64,000 bases of DNA from Ascarosepion bandense. Its lineage: Eukaryota; Mollusca; Cephalopoda; Sepiida; Sepiidae. A program made the translations under genes and the position numbers. The notes beneath the pieces are model-generated. The model searched no databases. It saw only the letters and a program-made list of their open reading frames with translations, and had not been told where the DNA came from. This document shows, in pieces, positions 34,262-45,650 of this stretch (positions are counted from its first letter, which is position 1; every line of letters begins with the position of its first letter). The stretch is from NCBI GenBank assembly GCA_037127315.1, contig JBBBDQ010001028.1, positions 4,101,001 to 4,165,000 on the forward strand, written 5' to 3'.

Positions 34262-34440
34262 AGATAGATCTAACTATCGCCCGGTTCACACTCCACCCAC
34301 GTCTATTGAACAGGTCAAGAGGCTCTTCCCCCCGTTACCTGTTTAGGATGTGGTTTCCGCTTTTCTTTTACTCTTATGTAGCCCCCTAGCACATCAGTCG
34401 CGTTAACACCTTGCTCGGGGTGATATGATTAAAAAAAATT
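34262..34440 (+). mobile_element. CR1/Jockey-type LINE remnant (5' and 3' ends joined)
   Basis: Contains gtttaggatgtggtttccgc, the block with which the plus-strand LINE begins at 62614. It ends in cttatgtagccccctagcac, accttgctcggggtgatatg, attaaaaaaa, the 3' terminus of the same family at 61841-61905 (minus strand). The coding part between is missing, so this is an internally deleted or recombined copy. Confidence 0.6.
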
Positions 34441-34990
34441 GCTGAATCAATAGGGCATTATGGGTATTGCAATTTATTCTATTTTCTTAATGCTTATTGA
34501 GTAAGCAGTAACAGTTCAGTTTCAAATTATTCTAGGGGTTTTTCAGTAGGAATAATTGTCAATACAAAAGCGCTTATTTGGAGCTATTTTATAGTGTTGT
34601 TTGTTTACATTTTATTCCTTATTATTGTTTATATCATTATTTTTGTTGATTATTATTATGTAATTGGTAATTAAGTCTAAAATATTTTGAATCAACAGTG
34701 TGCATGCGCAAACTTTCGCAACGGTCGACGACTTTAATTTTTATATAAGCAATTCACATCTGAAAATGATTTTAGTTGAGATTGAAAACATATGTGAAAA
34801 TAAAATGAATACAAAACTACGGCACCTTCCTTGATGATTTTAATTACAACACGAGAAGATTCATCCGTGATTATGAGAGGGTTAAAAAGAATCATAATAT
34901 GTCTAAATTATTCAAACAAATATACTTGAATGAAGATACGCTGCTTATATATATATTCCGACCGTGAGACTCCGGTAAACACAGCCATGT
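34441..34990. other. Unassigned AT-rich sequence
   Basis: Nothing supported. Confidence 0.5.
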
Positions 34991-35010
34991 CTGTTATTAT
35001 TTATATATAA

Positions 35011-35059
<49 letters not shown>

Positions 35060-35110
35060 GTTGCATGTGTGCTTGTGTGTGTGCGTGTGTGTAAGAGAGA
35101 GAGAGAGATC
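34991..35110. repeat. (GT)n and (GA)n microsatellite
   Basis: GT run, an interrupted GT/GC segment, then a short GA run. Confidence 0.95.
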
Positions 35111-35659
35111 AAGAGAGATTGTTTTCTTTATATTCTACTTTAAAAAGACATTGTTTTATTCTTTTTCTCCTGAACTTACCAATTTGAAATTCGTTGATCA
35201 AATGCGCACTTAATAAAATAAAATGAAAGAGAATCAGAGCCATGATTACATTTTTCTTTTCTCTGTTTTTCTTTTCTTTTTTTTTTTTTTTTTTGAATTC
35301 TTTCATATGCATAATTTGTTACATTTTTTCCTGGCTGTATTTCAATTCTGGAGATTTGCCAATCTCTCCCAGCCGCTTGCTACTTTAAATAGAAAAACAG
35401 TTTTCCTTTCACTCGCAACAAATTATTCAAATCCGTACAGCATAAAAATACGTCTACATCAGATAAAATTAAAAACCTATTGTAACGGAACTTATCGATT
35501 GTCCTATTATAATAAAAATGATATGTTAAAAAATAAGGAAATTCCTTAATCGAACTTTTGGAGTTCTATATATTCATTTCGTCTTGATTATCCAAATTAT
35601 TTTTTGTGAAAAAAAGGGCGCCAATATACAGATAAAAATTAGGTAAGAATAAGGCAAAC
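35111..35659. other. Unassigned AT-rich sequence
   Basis: Includes T-runs near 35280. The 108-residue open frame at 35223 shows no domain and starts in low-complexity Phe codons. Confidence 0.5.
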
Positions 35660-35663
35660 ATAG

Positions 35664-35708
<45 letters not shown>
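35660..35708. repeat. (GATA)n microsatellite
   Basis: About 12 units. Confidence 0.97.
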
Positions 35709-35710
<2 letters not shown>

Positions 35711-36829
35711 TTCATTAATCAATTTATTCATTCAATCTTTCCTTGAACTCGAACTCGTTTAAAGAATAAAAGTTTAAAGGATAGATGTTTAAAGGAAAGT
35801 TATTTGAAGGAAATATGTTTCAATGATAGATATTTATTTCTGTAGTAATAACTTACGTTATGATGTCATTATATTGTCATTTCGCGCTTCTCTCCTAAAG
35901 TGATTTCTCTTTGGTTAATATACACTTACTCGAATGCCCTGCTGTGCGGTAGAAAATCTCTCCCACAAGAAGTGAATGCTTGCAGAATCGGGTATGAAAA
36001 ACCAATGTTACCTATAGACTCAATTATAAATACGACTAATATATACCTTACGAATCAAGTAAGAACACTAATGTCTACCTATTTAATAATAATAATGTAA
36101 AAGTACACCTCTTGATATTACCAGTTGAAAAGATATCCATATATACGCAATTTCTAACAATTGTTCTCATGTTGATTACTGTGTCATTTTCTTCTGTGAT
36201 GCGAGTTCCTCTTCGTTCTAGCTGAACCAGTGTTTCACTAACTGAACGTACGAATACTAGCTGACAGTAAGACATATGTAGAAAATTCTATCATCCAGGA
36301 TTTGTTCTATTAAATACATTCCGAATTTTAGATAATAAAATAAAAAATAAAGTATGGTTATGCCTGTTAAGTACATTTGTACTTTCAAACGTATGTACAT
36401 AAATTCAAAATAATAAAAATGATTAAAAATAGTATTTAGTTTTGTTAAATCTTTGGGTAATTGTTCACAGAAAAAATCTGTGAATTAGAAAAAGCTTTTA
36501 GGAATTGGTTCACAGTAAAAACTGTAATAGAAAAAAAAACTTTTATCGTCAGCAAAGATTCTCAACGCTACTGTCCCAAAGGCATTTGTTGTATATATTT
36601 TTAACTTTCTATATTCAAAATTTGATGGTTTCAACATTTAGTTATCATGGCGGACTCGTACCAGTTTTTAATCATTTTGTGTTTTATTTTTACAAGAGTA
36701 ATTGTTAATATACTTTAATTATTTCGAACTATTGTTCTTGTCTTGATCATTATAAATTCTATAAAAGTCATGAAGTTCTCATGTATCTTTTGCTTCGGAT
36801 AATATGAGATATCTGTGGATTGTTTACTT
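35709..36829. other. Unassigned AT-rich sequence
   Basis: A short block near 36610-36690 (caaaatttgatggtttcaac, atttagttatcatggcgg) is loosely repeated at 37120-37150. No gene. Confidence 0.5.

Positions 36830-36900
<71 letters not shown>
36830..36900. repeat. (GATA)n microsatellite
   Basis: About 17 units; followed at 36912-36950 by the solo arm (gtgaaacatgttagattgat) of the inverted-repeat element described at 4671. Confidence 0.95.
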
Positions 36901-37237
36901 GAATTTTTAAAAAGTGAAACATGTTAGATTGATAAACGTTTCCTATTTGGTTACATTTTTTCATGCATTTGACTCTGTTCTTTGTTCCTGTTCACTCAGT
37001 CTATATTCTTTCACATACAGAGATTGAACTCACTGACATCAACATGTATTTAATCAACCCTTATATCCACTAGGCTATATGAGGGACATCAATGGTGTAT
37101 TTTTGGAGCCTTTCATATTCAAAGTTTTCGACATTTAGTTATCATGAAGGTTTTGTGACACTCTTTATTGTATTTTATTTTGACATGAGTCATTGTCAAT
37201 ATATTTTGTTTCAAACTATTATTCTCATCGTGGTCAT

Positions 37238-37527
37238 TCAGTCAGTCAATTAAGTGCTATACGCTTAGGCGATCATGTCTCGAAAGAGACATGATTGAAG
37301 TTTTCCATCAGGAGATTGCCATTACTTTCTGCAGTAGATTGGTTGCTAACCAAAGCTACAGAATCCAAACTGTCCTACTATTTAATCCATAACTGGAGGA
37401 AGAAGAGACGGATGAATACATTTCCCAATGGTATTTGTGCGTAAATATCGATCCTTCAAATAGAATTTGAACTCGGCTCTCCGATTTCTCGTTTCGAGCC
37501 AATATCCAAAACACCACAACGCACATC
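37238..37527 (-). mobile_element. tRNA-derived SINE, copy 8 (family S)
   Basis: Minus-strand copy from tcagtcagtcaattaagtgc through atcatgtctcgaaagagac and ggttgctaaccaaagctaca to the head caatatccaaaacaccacaa. Near full length. Confidence 0.83.
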
Positions 37528-37989
37528 CTCTTGATCATTATAAGTGCTATTACAGACACGCCGTCAATCCATGATTTCTCTACTTCCCCATTTTGAATTT
37601 GTTTAGATATTTCTTTCCACAGATTCTTCTTCTGCTTACCCCAGTCCTTTGTGAACAAAATCATTGTCTTGTGACAAACTAAACGGAATAACGATTTACA
37701 TCGAATTCTATTTTAATCCCCTCCATCGAAATTCAAGCTGAAATTACAAAACCAAAAACATTACTGTTATTTTCTTGTTCAATTTTCAATGAATCAGTCA
37801 ATTTGATTTTTAGACACAGAATAACTTCAACAAAAATCAACGGGCTTTTCTTTTTATTTCTTGTTTAATTTGTAGGCGAACTTTACTTACACTTTTTCAT
37901 TCTTCGGAAACAACAAGAAACGGAGTTTGAGATTGAATGTAATTGTTGTCAGATTAACAATGTATGTATTTCTTCATAAATGTTTTTCT

Positions 37990-37993
<4 letters not shown>
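37528..37993. other. Unassigned AT-rich sequence
   Basis: No feature recognised. Confidence 0.5.

Positions 37994-38054
<61 letters not shown>
37994..38054. repeat. (TA)n microsatellite
   Basis: About 30 units, followed by a short GA run. Confidence 0.97.
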
Positions 38055-38057
<3 letters not shown>

Positions 38058-38738
38058 GAGAGAGAGAGGGGGAATACGATAAACAGACAGACGAACAGGG
38101 ATAAATATTATATTAATTATATGATGTGAAATTACTACTGATATAAATAAAATGGAATGCATCCGACTTGTTAAACAATGATACTACATATAAACAGATT
38201 GAAAGAGCAATACATAATAATGTACAGATTTGTGGATAGATAGATAGATAGATAGGTAGGTAGGTAGGAACAGACTTCAGGCGATTTATAATAATTGATT
38301 TTCCAATGTTTTTCAAACCAACAAACAGATATCTTTATGTTCCGGAAACAACATAATGTGCGAAGAGAAAAAGTTAGCCATTATGTTTATCCCAGAACAA
38401 AAAACTTATGGAATGAAAGCTAAAACGTAATGTCCAGATGTAATCACACCTATAGCTACATATTAGGTTCGTACAAACCTGGTTGAAAGTGTTTTAAGAT
38501 CCTTAAGTAACTCCTCCCTAATTTTTAAAATTGTCTGTTGCTTGATAATGCCTGTCACGCTTTCGTAAAAATCCCTGTTTGTACATATAAAAAAACGTTA
38601 GAAAATCAGATATCATAAATCGCTGGAATTGCAGAAAGACTCATTTCAAAATGATAATTATTCAAAAATTCTACAATATATATGTATTGAACACTTTTAA
38701 ATACAAGTGAGTACGGGTCTAATTTAATTATGACCAAA

Positions 38739-38750
<12 letters not shown>
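38055..38750. other. Unassigned sequence with a short (GATA)(GGTA) tract
   Basis: Tetranucleotide tract at 38233-38269; otherwise nothing recognised. Confidence 0.5.
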
Positions 38751-38779
<29 letters not shown>

Positions 38780-38786
<7 letters not shown>

Positions 38787-38956
38787 GATCATCCACGTAT
38801 ACTGTCTTAATATGTATAGGAAAGAATATTAATAAAAAGTTTTGAATTTAAAAATGTACTTTTTTTTAACAGTATTTGTTTATTTTTATTATATTTTATA
38901 TTTCAGACCGTCCTCGGTCCTTCATCAGAAACAAGTGATTTTTAAATTTGAATTAG

Positions 38957-38958
<2 letters not shown>
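38780..38958 (-). mobile_element. PLE-A 3' UTR fragment between two (TA)n tracts
   Basis: Closely similar to 61321-61490 in the same orientation: blocks gtatactgtcttaatatgta, ttgaatttaaaaatgtac, tttcagaccgtcctcgg and ttcatcagaaacaagtgatt. (TA)n runs lie at 38751-38780 and 38960-39020. In element orientation the 3' end enters the lower TA run. Confidence 0.75.
38890..38940 (-). ncRNA. Hammerhead-ribozyme-like motif (PLE-A copy 1)
   Basis: On the minus strand CTGATGA (38928-38922) is followed by a stem II (aggaccg, loop, cggtct, one bulge) that leads directly to GAAA (38904-38901). A short stem III ATAT/ATAT with an AAA loop and a final A then gives an AUA-type cleavage triplet. Core residues are intact. 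Stem I is weak: tttgttt upstream could pair with aaacaaa only after skipping several bases. It is a likely remnant, not proven to be active. Confidence 0.4.
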
Positions 38959-39020
<62 letters not shown>

Positions 39021-39022
<2 letters not shown>

Positions 39023-39150
39023 CTCAATGCAGTATAAACAGTGCTATTAATTATATATTAATGAATATAAATTTTATCCTACGTCGGTGGCACGACTCGG
39101 AGTTTTATGCACTTTGCAATCATCAGGTGCATAGTACAAACTGACCGCGA
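39021..39150 (-). mobile_element. PLE-B terminal fragment next to a (TA)n tract
   Basis: Minus strand: gcacctgatgattgcaaagt, then gcataaaactccgagtcgtg and ccaccgacgtagg, then the terminal actgtttatactgcattgag, which enters the (TA)n tract at 38960-39020. Same layout as the copy at 30191-30345. Confidence 0.6.
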
Positions 39151-39541
39151 AATATTTTTTTATAAAAATGATAGAAAAAATACTTACACAATTACTTAGA
39201 CCGATATTTACATTGATTTCCCTATGCGTTTGTTTCTTTCTTGCCTACCCCCTTCCATTCTTCTTTTCTTTCTTTCTTTTCCCCTTAAATATGTATTAAT
39301 AATAATAATTAGGACTCATCCACCTTTGAATGTCATCTCCCAAAATTGAATTTTTAAACTTTTTATACATATTTTTGTTATTTTAAGTTTTTTATCATGC
39401 ATGTCGTCTATTTATATTATAAATTAAAAATAGTTCCATAACATTGTAACATTGAATTTTCAAATTTTTATGAATTCTCTTCTTTCTTAAATGAAAAAAG
39501 GCAAATAAAAGCAATTTTTAAAGCAAATAAGTAAATTATAC
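39151..39541. other. Unassigned AT-rich sequence
   Basis: Nothing supported. Confidence 0.5.
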
Positions 39542-39845
39542 ATTTCCGTGGATATCGTCTCGGAACGAGAAATCGGAGAGCCGAGTTCGAATTTCGGTTG
39601 AATATCTTTCATTCACTTACGCGCAATTACAGGTAATACAGGGAAAGGTATTAATACCGGGAAAGATATTACTCCGTCTCTTATCCTTCCAGCTATGTGT
39701 TAAATAGCAGGGTAGATTTGGTTATATAGCCTTGATTGGCAACCAGTCTACCGCAGAAAGTAATGAGAACCTACTGCAAGAAAACATTTTGCCCAGTCAG
39801 TCATGTCTCTTTCAAGACATGATCCCCTAAATGTGTATTACGTAT
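39542..39845 (+). mobile_element. tRNA-derived SINE, copy 9 (family S)
   Basis: Head with gtggatatcgtctcggaacg and gagccgagttcgaatttc (B box). The body has a short internal duplication (aggtattaataccgggaaag), then gcaaccagtctaccgcagaa and the tail region. One of the best-conserved heads. Confidence 0.87.
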
Positions 39846-40085
39846 TTGTGAAATATGTTTTATTCTGACTCAAGGTCATTAGAAAAGAAAAATAAGGGAA
39901 GACTTAGCATAGTTTTTTTAATGTTTGTCAATGGATTAATTTTTACATTAAAAAATGGTGATATCTTGAAATATTTCAACACCTAAGTGTGGTCTCATTT
40001 TCAATAAATTTCATTCATTTACATTTTGTCTCCATTTTCAAATCTAATTAAGAATATCAATTATTAAACGATTAATCAGCATTTC
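39846..40085. other. Unassigned sequence
   Basis: Nothing supported. Confidence 0.5.
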
Positions 40086-40478
40086 AGATATTTATATCTA
40101 TGTGTGTGTATGTGTGTGTGTGTGATTATATGTGTTGGGTGTAAGCTTGTGAATAAGTGTATATGTATGTGAGTATAAGGGTATTGTGAGTATGAGTGAG
40201 TTTGTGAATGTGTAAATGTGGGAAAGTATGTGTGATTGTGATCGTGAGTATATCTATGAGTATGTGTAAATGTGTGTGAATGTTCGAGTGGGTGTGATTG
40301 TGTGTGGGTGTGATTGTGTGTGTGATTAGGTATATTTTTAGTGTATGTGCGTTTATGTGATTGTGTGGGTGAATATGTTTGCGCGTGAATGTGTATATGA
40401 ATGTCAGTATGTATGTGTTCGAGTACGTGTGTGCGTGTATGTGTTTGCGTGTTTGTGCATTTCTCTGTGTGTATGTAT

Positions 40479-40522
<44 letters not shown>
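40086..40522. repeat. Long degenerate GT-rich tract
   Basis: Over 400 bp of interrupted TG repeats ending in a perfect GT run (40484-40522). Open frames on both strands encode Cys-Val or Thr-His repeats only. Confidence 0.92.
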
Positions 40523-40525
<3 letters not shown>

Positions 40526-41197
40526 CGACTACAATAATAATGTGAGCAATTATTTTTATCAAGATTTTTTTTCTCTTTGTTACTAATGTCAGAACAACAA
40601 CTCCAAAACTAAGATCTTCCACCGGATGTTAAGGTTGAGAGTCAATCGATGACCTAGATACCCTGTCGTCCCCTTTCGGCATACGTTTAGATAACAACCA
40701 GAGACATTTCGAAATGGATGTATTTGTTTTCGGTTAACAATGGAGATCTCTTGCCGCGAGGTTTCCATTAAAGGTAAATTGCTTTTACTTCATTGGTCCA
40801 CTTGTTTTGAAAACGAGGCTGCAAATCAATGGTTTACCACTTTGTGACTCAAACCAAGTCGAATCACTTTATTTAGTTGATTTTGGGTTGCAAATTATGG
40901 CTCTTTTCTTTTCTTTTTGGAAAAGAAATTAAATATTATTTAATATTATTTAATATTATTTAATATTATTTATACTAGAGATGCTCCGAAAAGTAATGTT
41001 TTCAATTTACTTTAGGTTTCGAATGATGTCCTCTTGTTATTATTTTTTAGAAATGAATTTCATGCATAGAACGAGGGATGTTTGAAATAATCCATTCTAT
41101 TTATTTCTATGTAAACTACCACGAATACCGATGTTAGTAAAACATTACTGGAAAGAACATGTTTTTGGCTAGAAAACATTTATTTCATATAGTCACC

Positions 41198-41200
<3 letters not shown>
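40523..41200. other. Unassigned sequence with an ATTATTTAAT short tandem repeat
   Basis: A roughly 10-bp repeat at 40930-40972; otherwise no feature. Confidence 0.5.

Positions 41201-41254
<54 letters not shown>
41201..41254. repeat. (CT)n microsatellite
   Basis: About 26 units. Confidence 0.97.
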
Positions 41255-41258
<4 letters not shown>

Positions 41259-41359
41259 AATAATAAGATGTTCGGAGGACACCTGGATAAAGGCTGGAGG
41301 ATACAGCGATCGGGAGGTTGTGATAATGACAACAAATACGAGAACATTAGATGTGTAAT

Positions 41360-42330
41360 TACGCTTTACGCAAAGCATAAAAGATGTGACACAAGGATTT
41401 ATTTGATTGATTTGAACAGCTTGGTAAACTAGACCGATTTGGAGAAAATAAACTATTAAAAAACTTATACTGGGAGTAAACTACGAGTAGGAAATGAACT
41501 GAGTAGCTTTTCCAAAATTTAAAGGAGTGTAAGACAAGGATGCGTCTTCTCCCCAGATTTATTCAGACTCTACAGCGGAAACCCTACCAGGATTCGTTGT
41601 CGGTGGACCTAATTTTAGCAATAAAAGATAGGCAGATGACACTGTGTTGACGGTCGACAAGGAAAAAGTACTCTGGGATATACTAGAGAGGGTGATAGAG
41701 GAAAACCAAGGAAACGGACTAATCAACTGCAAGAAGACACAAGAAAAAGAAAAAGCTTAAGATGCGAGTTAAAACTGGAGATATAAACTTCAAGGTGGTG
41801 CAGAAATTTGAATATCTGGGAAACATTTTAACAGAGAGTGGAAAGTGCGACACCGACCTAACGAAAGAATTTCAGAAACTAAGCAAGGTGCTGAGAAACG
41901 GAAAATGCGTTAGAAACAAAGAAATGCTGGCTTACTATGTGATATCCATCCTTTTATATGGTACTGAATGCTGGACAATATCCGCACGGATTAGGAAAAA
42001 CTTAGCGGCAACAGAAATTTGCTTCTACAGAAGGATACCGAAAATTCAATGAACGAAGGAGCAAACAACGTGGAAGTCTTAAAGAAAATGCCAACAGAAC
42101 TCTTATACTCAGAATCGAGCAAATACAGATGAAATTCCTTGAGTACAATGAGGAAGGATGGCTTGAAAAACGTAACCTTCGTGGGGTACATTGAGTCAGG
42201 GGAAGGCGGCAAGTCACTTAACTTGTAAGTGAATAAATGGAGGAAGCCAAGGGATAAGTTTTGCTAAGCGCCACACGAGATGTAGAAAGACATGATCACC
42301 TATGTCATGAATGGACGCGATACCATCAGT
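41360..42330 (+). pseudogene. RTE-like LINE, RT core to C-terminus (decayed)
   Basis: In shifted frames: DTRIYLIDLN (motif A region), SVRQGCVFSPDLFRLYS (motif B), then R.ADDTVLTV, where the catalytic RYADD has its Tyr codon changed to a TAG stop (41630-41632), NCKKTQEK, and the longest open piece (41762-42052) FEYLGNILTESGKCDTDLTK, AYYVISILLYGTECWTIS and ATEICFYRRI. The end, gacatgatcacctatgtcat and gaatggacgcgata, resembles the 3' end of the copy at 18345-18770. Enough remains for family assignment but the enzyme is dead. Confidence 0.78.
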
Positions 42331-42463
42331 GTGCATCGACTATTCAAAAAACCATTGACTTCTCCTTCTTCACCAAAATCTGATCCCTTTTTTATTTTTT
42401 CGTTTGCATTACAAATGAAGAAAATATATAACAATAGGAAACCAGATAAATCTTGTTGTTACA

Positions 42464-42879
42464 GTAGTTATAACCACTAATCCATTACGTTAGTTATAAC
42501 CACTAATCCATTACGGTAGTTATATCCTCTAATCCATTACGTTAGTTATAACCACTAATCCATTACGGTAGTTATAACCACTAATCCATTACGTTAGTTA
42601 TAACCACTAATCCATTACGGTAGTTATAACCACTAATCCATTACGTTAGTTATAACCACTAATCCATTACGGTAGTTATAACCACTAATCCATTACGGTA
42701 GTTATAACCACTAATCCATTACGTTAGTTATAACCACTAATCCATTACGGTAGTTATATCCTTTAATCCATTACGTTAGTTATAACCACTAATCCATTAC
42801 GTTAGTTATAACCACTAATCCATTACGTTAGTTATAACCACTAATCCATTACGGTAGTTATATCCTCTAATCCATTAAA
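42464..42879. repeat. 26-bp tandem satellite, 16 units
   Basis: Unit (t/g)tagttataaccactaatc plus cattacg, 26 bp, repeated 16 times without gaps. The first base alternates T/G through most of the array. Three units carry the variant tatatcct(c/t)t. It is a minisatellite, not a CRISPR array: there are no spacers. Confidence 0.95.
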
Positions 42880-42999
42880 AACGAATTAAAATAACGCATT
42901 CTTCTTAACAGCAACATTTCAAATATTATACTTTAGGGTAAAATAATGGTGTGTGCTAAATTTTAATTCAATACATCTTGTGATTTGCTATTTATATTA

Positions 43000-43309
43000 A
43001 GACAGTTGAAAACCATATTTGATACATGTTTGGGTGATCATGTCTCGAAAGCGATATGACTGACTGGGCAGAAGATTATCCCACAATGGGTTGTCATTAT
43101 TTTCTGCGGTAGACTGGTTGCCAACCAAGGCTATAGAACCTACTCTGCCCTGTTATTTAACCCATAACTAGAGGGAGAAGAGACAAAATAATACCTTTCC
43201 TAAGGGTATTTGTGCGTAAGTAAATGCAAGAAATTCAACTGGTATTCGAACTGGCCTCTCCCGTTTCTCCTTCCGAGCCGATATCTACTGCACCACAATG
43301 CACATCCTA
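43000..43309 (-). mobile_element. tRNA-derived SINE, copy 10 (family S)
   Basis: Minus-strand copy: gggtgatcatgtctcgaaag, gactgactgggcagaagatt, ggttgccaaccaaggctata, aagggtatttgtgcgtaagt and the head gccgatatctactgcaccac. The tail is diverged. Confidence 0.85.
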
Positions 43310-44641
43310 TTTATATTAGCGAGTGTTAAAAAGTATTCGTCCTGACCCACTTACCGAAGTTTAACCAAATAACTAAATGTCAATTTTTTTTTTGGGGGGG
43401 GGGGGAATTCCTTTATTTTCTGCATGCCGTCGTACATGTTCAACACACAGACATTGGAAAACACAAACACGGTTTGCTGTAAGGAAATTAGCCAAGAAAT
43501 TAAAGTTAATAAATAAACGTGATATTTTATGCTTTGAAATCACCATCTTAACTCTTCGTAATTATGTTCCTACGAAAGGCATACCTAAAACTACTGCCAA
43601 TACAAAATCGAATGCATTCATGATTAAATACGCGTAAGCAAATATAGTTACAGAGCTTTAAATGGTAGATAGTTTTTATGTAATAGCTAAATTTATTCTA
43701 TGCTGAAGCGCCATGTTTATTAAACAGATTTTTAGTCTTTGGACAAGACGATAAAACTGAAGGAAAATCAGTCAGTTAGATAATAATTCATTTACTCCAA
43801 AATCGATTTATGGATGCCACTTAGTTATTTGCTGTTCTTTTTTGTTTTGTTTTGTTTTACTTTTTTATTGTTTTTCCATCCATTTGTGCCAGATATTCAA
43901 CCAAATTCAAGACAAATAGATGCGCAAATAATTCAAGAAAGGTTTGACAGTTTATTGAATAGTCATACTAATATTGTCGCCTTTCATTTTCTGAATCACT
44001 TTTACGTTTCTTTCTTCTTTTCTATTCTCTTTTATTATCTCAAACTTCATTTTTTTCTCTTTATTTACTTTTCTTTCTTTATTCACGCCTCTTTCATCTT
44101 TCTGTTTTGCATTAAAAAATAATTACTTCATTTCCCTTCAATTTCTAATTCATAGTATCGCTTCTCTTCACTGAGAATTCACCTTTGCTTTTTTCTTCCT
44201 CTTTTTTTGACAATTTAAGTGATTTATCAGTGGCATTGAAACAGTGGTTTAATTTTAAAAATTCATTATCTTATCTGATAAAAAGTTGTTTTTGTGTTAG
44301 AGACCAACTTACTATGACGTGATTTCCAAAACAGATATTTGAAGCAACGATATTTACAGTTTAGTATAATACAAATGATAACTATATTTACAGTTTACAA
44401 AATGGTAAAATTTTCTTGACTTGAACATGAGAAATCGAGTTTATAACAAACGAAACTAAAACTACAGAGCACCGAGGCAAATAGTTTTGAGGATTGAGGT
44501 GGACTTACAAGGTCGGCTAGGATCTGAATTAAGATTTCGTCATTAGATTAAGGATGAAGGTTAAATGGAAAAATACGCGATTTTCTATGCAAAATAAATG
44601 TTTTTATCATTAGGCTGCGTATATATTGAGGCTCCTATGCT

Positions 44642-44650
<9 letters not shown>
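43310..44650. other. Unassigned AT-rich sequence
   Basis: Contains a T-run joined to G13 at 43387-43405 and a pyrimidine-rich patch at 43990-44230. The 86- and 102-residue open frames (43377, 43814) show no domain. Confidence 0.5.
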
Positions 44651-44736
<86 letters not shown>

Positions 44737-44841
44737 AAGCTATGATAAATAGTTATATATTGAAAGATACGTCATGTGATAAATAAGAAGAGACTGACAA
44801 TGAGAAAGAAAAGAGCCAATTGTTTTATATAGATAGAACGG

Positions 44842-44907
<66 letters not shown>
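44651..44907. repeat. (GT)n and (GATA)n microsatellites
   Basis: A GT run of about 40 units (44653-44732) and a GATA run (44843-44907). Confidence 0.97.
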
Positions 44908-45034
44908 CTCTGGCGTTGTATTGTAATATTAGTTTAAAGAATAAGTACTTCAAGTATATTGTAAAATATGTCCATCGGTGAATTAACTTGAACTGGTTGC
45001 TTATTCTGTGCATATCTAGACCGCAATTGATTTA

Positions 45035-45650
45035 TGACTTTTATGTTGAAACCATCGACAATGTACTACCGAGGCGTCGAATAATTTTTTCTTTCCGCCA
45101 ATTTTCCCTTCCGGACTCAAAGTTTTTAAAGAAGACTTTATCGATCTTAACTTATCTGGTATTTTCATTTTGTTGACTTTTCTTTTTATTCCCTGGTAGA
45201 AATGTGTCAAAAATACATGTAACTTTCCCAGCAAGCATGAGCTCTGCAGGTGACATTTTCGCAATGATGTTTGCATTTGACGCTATTTGATATCCGCTCA
45301 AAAGTTATTGCCGTTTCTTTAGCTCCCAAGCCTTTATTCTTAATGCGCTTTTGAAGGTGTCAATAAACCACTCAGCTTGAGCATTCGACCTCGAATGATA
45401 AATCGACGTTGTCGAATGTTCAACCGCATAGCTGTTTACTTTTTTAACTCATTAGAAGCGAATACATTTCCATTATTCGCTACCACACTATCAAGTACTG
45501 CAAACCTTGCAAGAATTCAGTCGTTATTGTGGTAATAGGCCGTTTTCACTCTAATATCTCGAGGCATTTTGTGAAAATTGTCGGCTACAATTAAATAGTA
45601 TGAACTGTTTGAAATCATAGTTCAATAAAATCGTAGCCTACCACAGTATT
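45035..45650 (-). pseudogene. Gypsy-2 integrase core and C-terminus
   Basis: YYLIVADNFHKMPRDIRVK (strand around the first catalytic Asp), ILARFAVLDSVVANNGNVF (second-Asp region, VANNG for VSDNG, Asp lost), HSRSNAQAEWFIDTFKSALR (the third-acid block, Glu retained) and MSPAELMLAGKVTC. The N-terminal HHCC zinc finger is absent because RNase H sequence joins the core directly near 45640, indicating an internal deletion. Stops interrupt the tail. Confidence 0.72.

Noticed and set aside
35223..35549. 108-residue open frame
   Set aside because: It opens with a poly-Phe run from low-complexity DNA and shows no domain or signal.
42464..42879. Regular repeats resembling a CRISPR array
   Set aside because: Units are directly adjacent with no spacers, and the genome is eukaryotic; it is a minisatellite.
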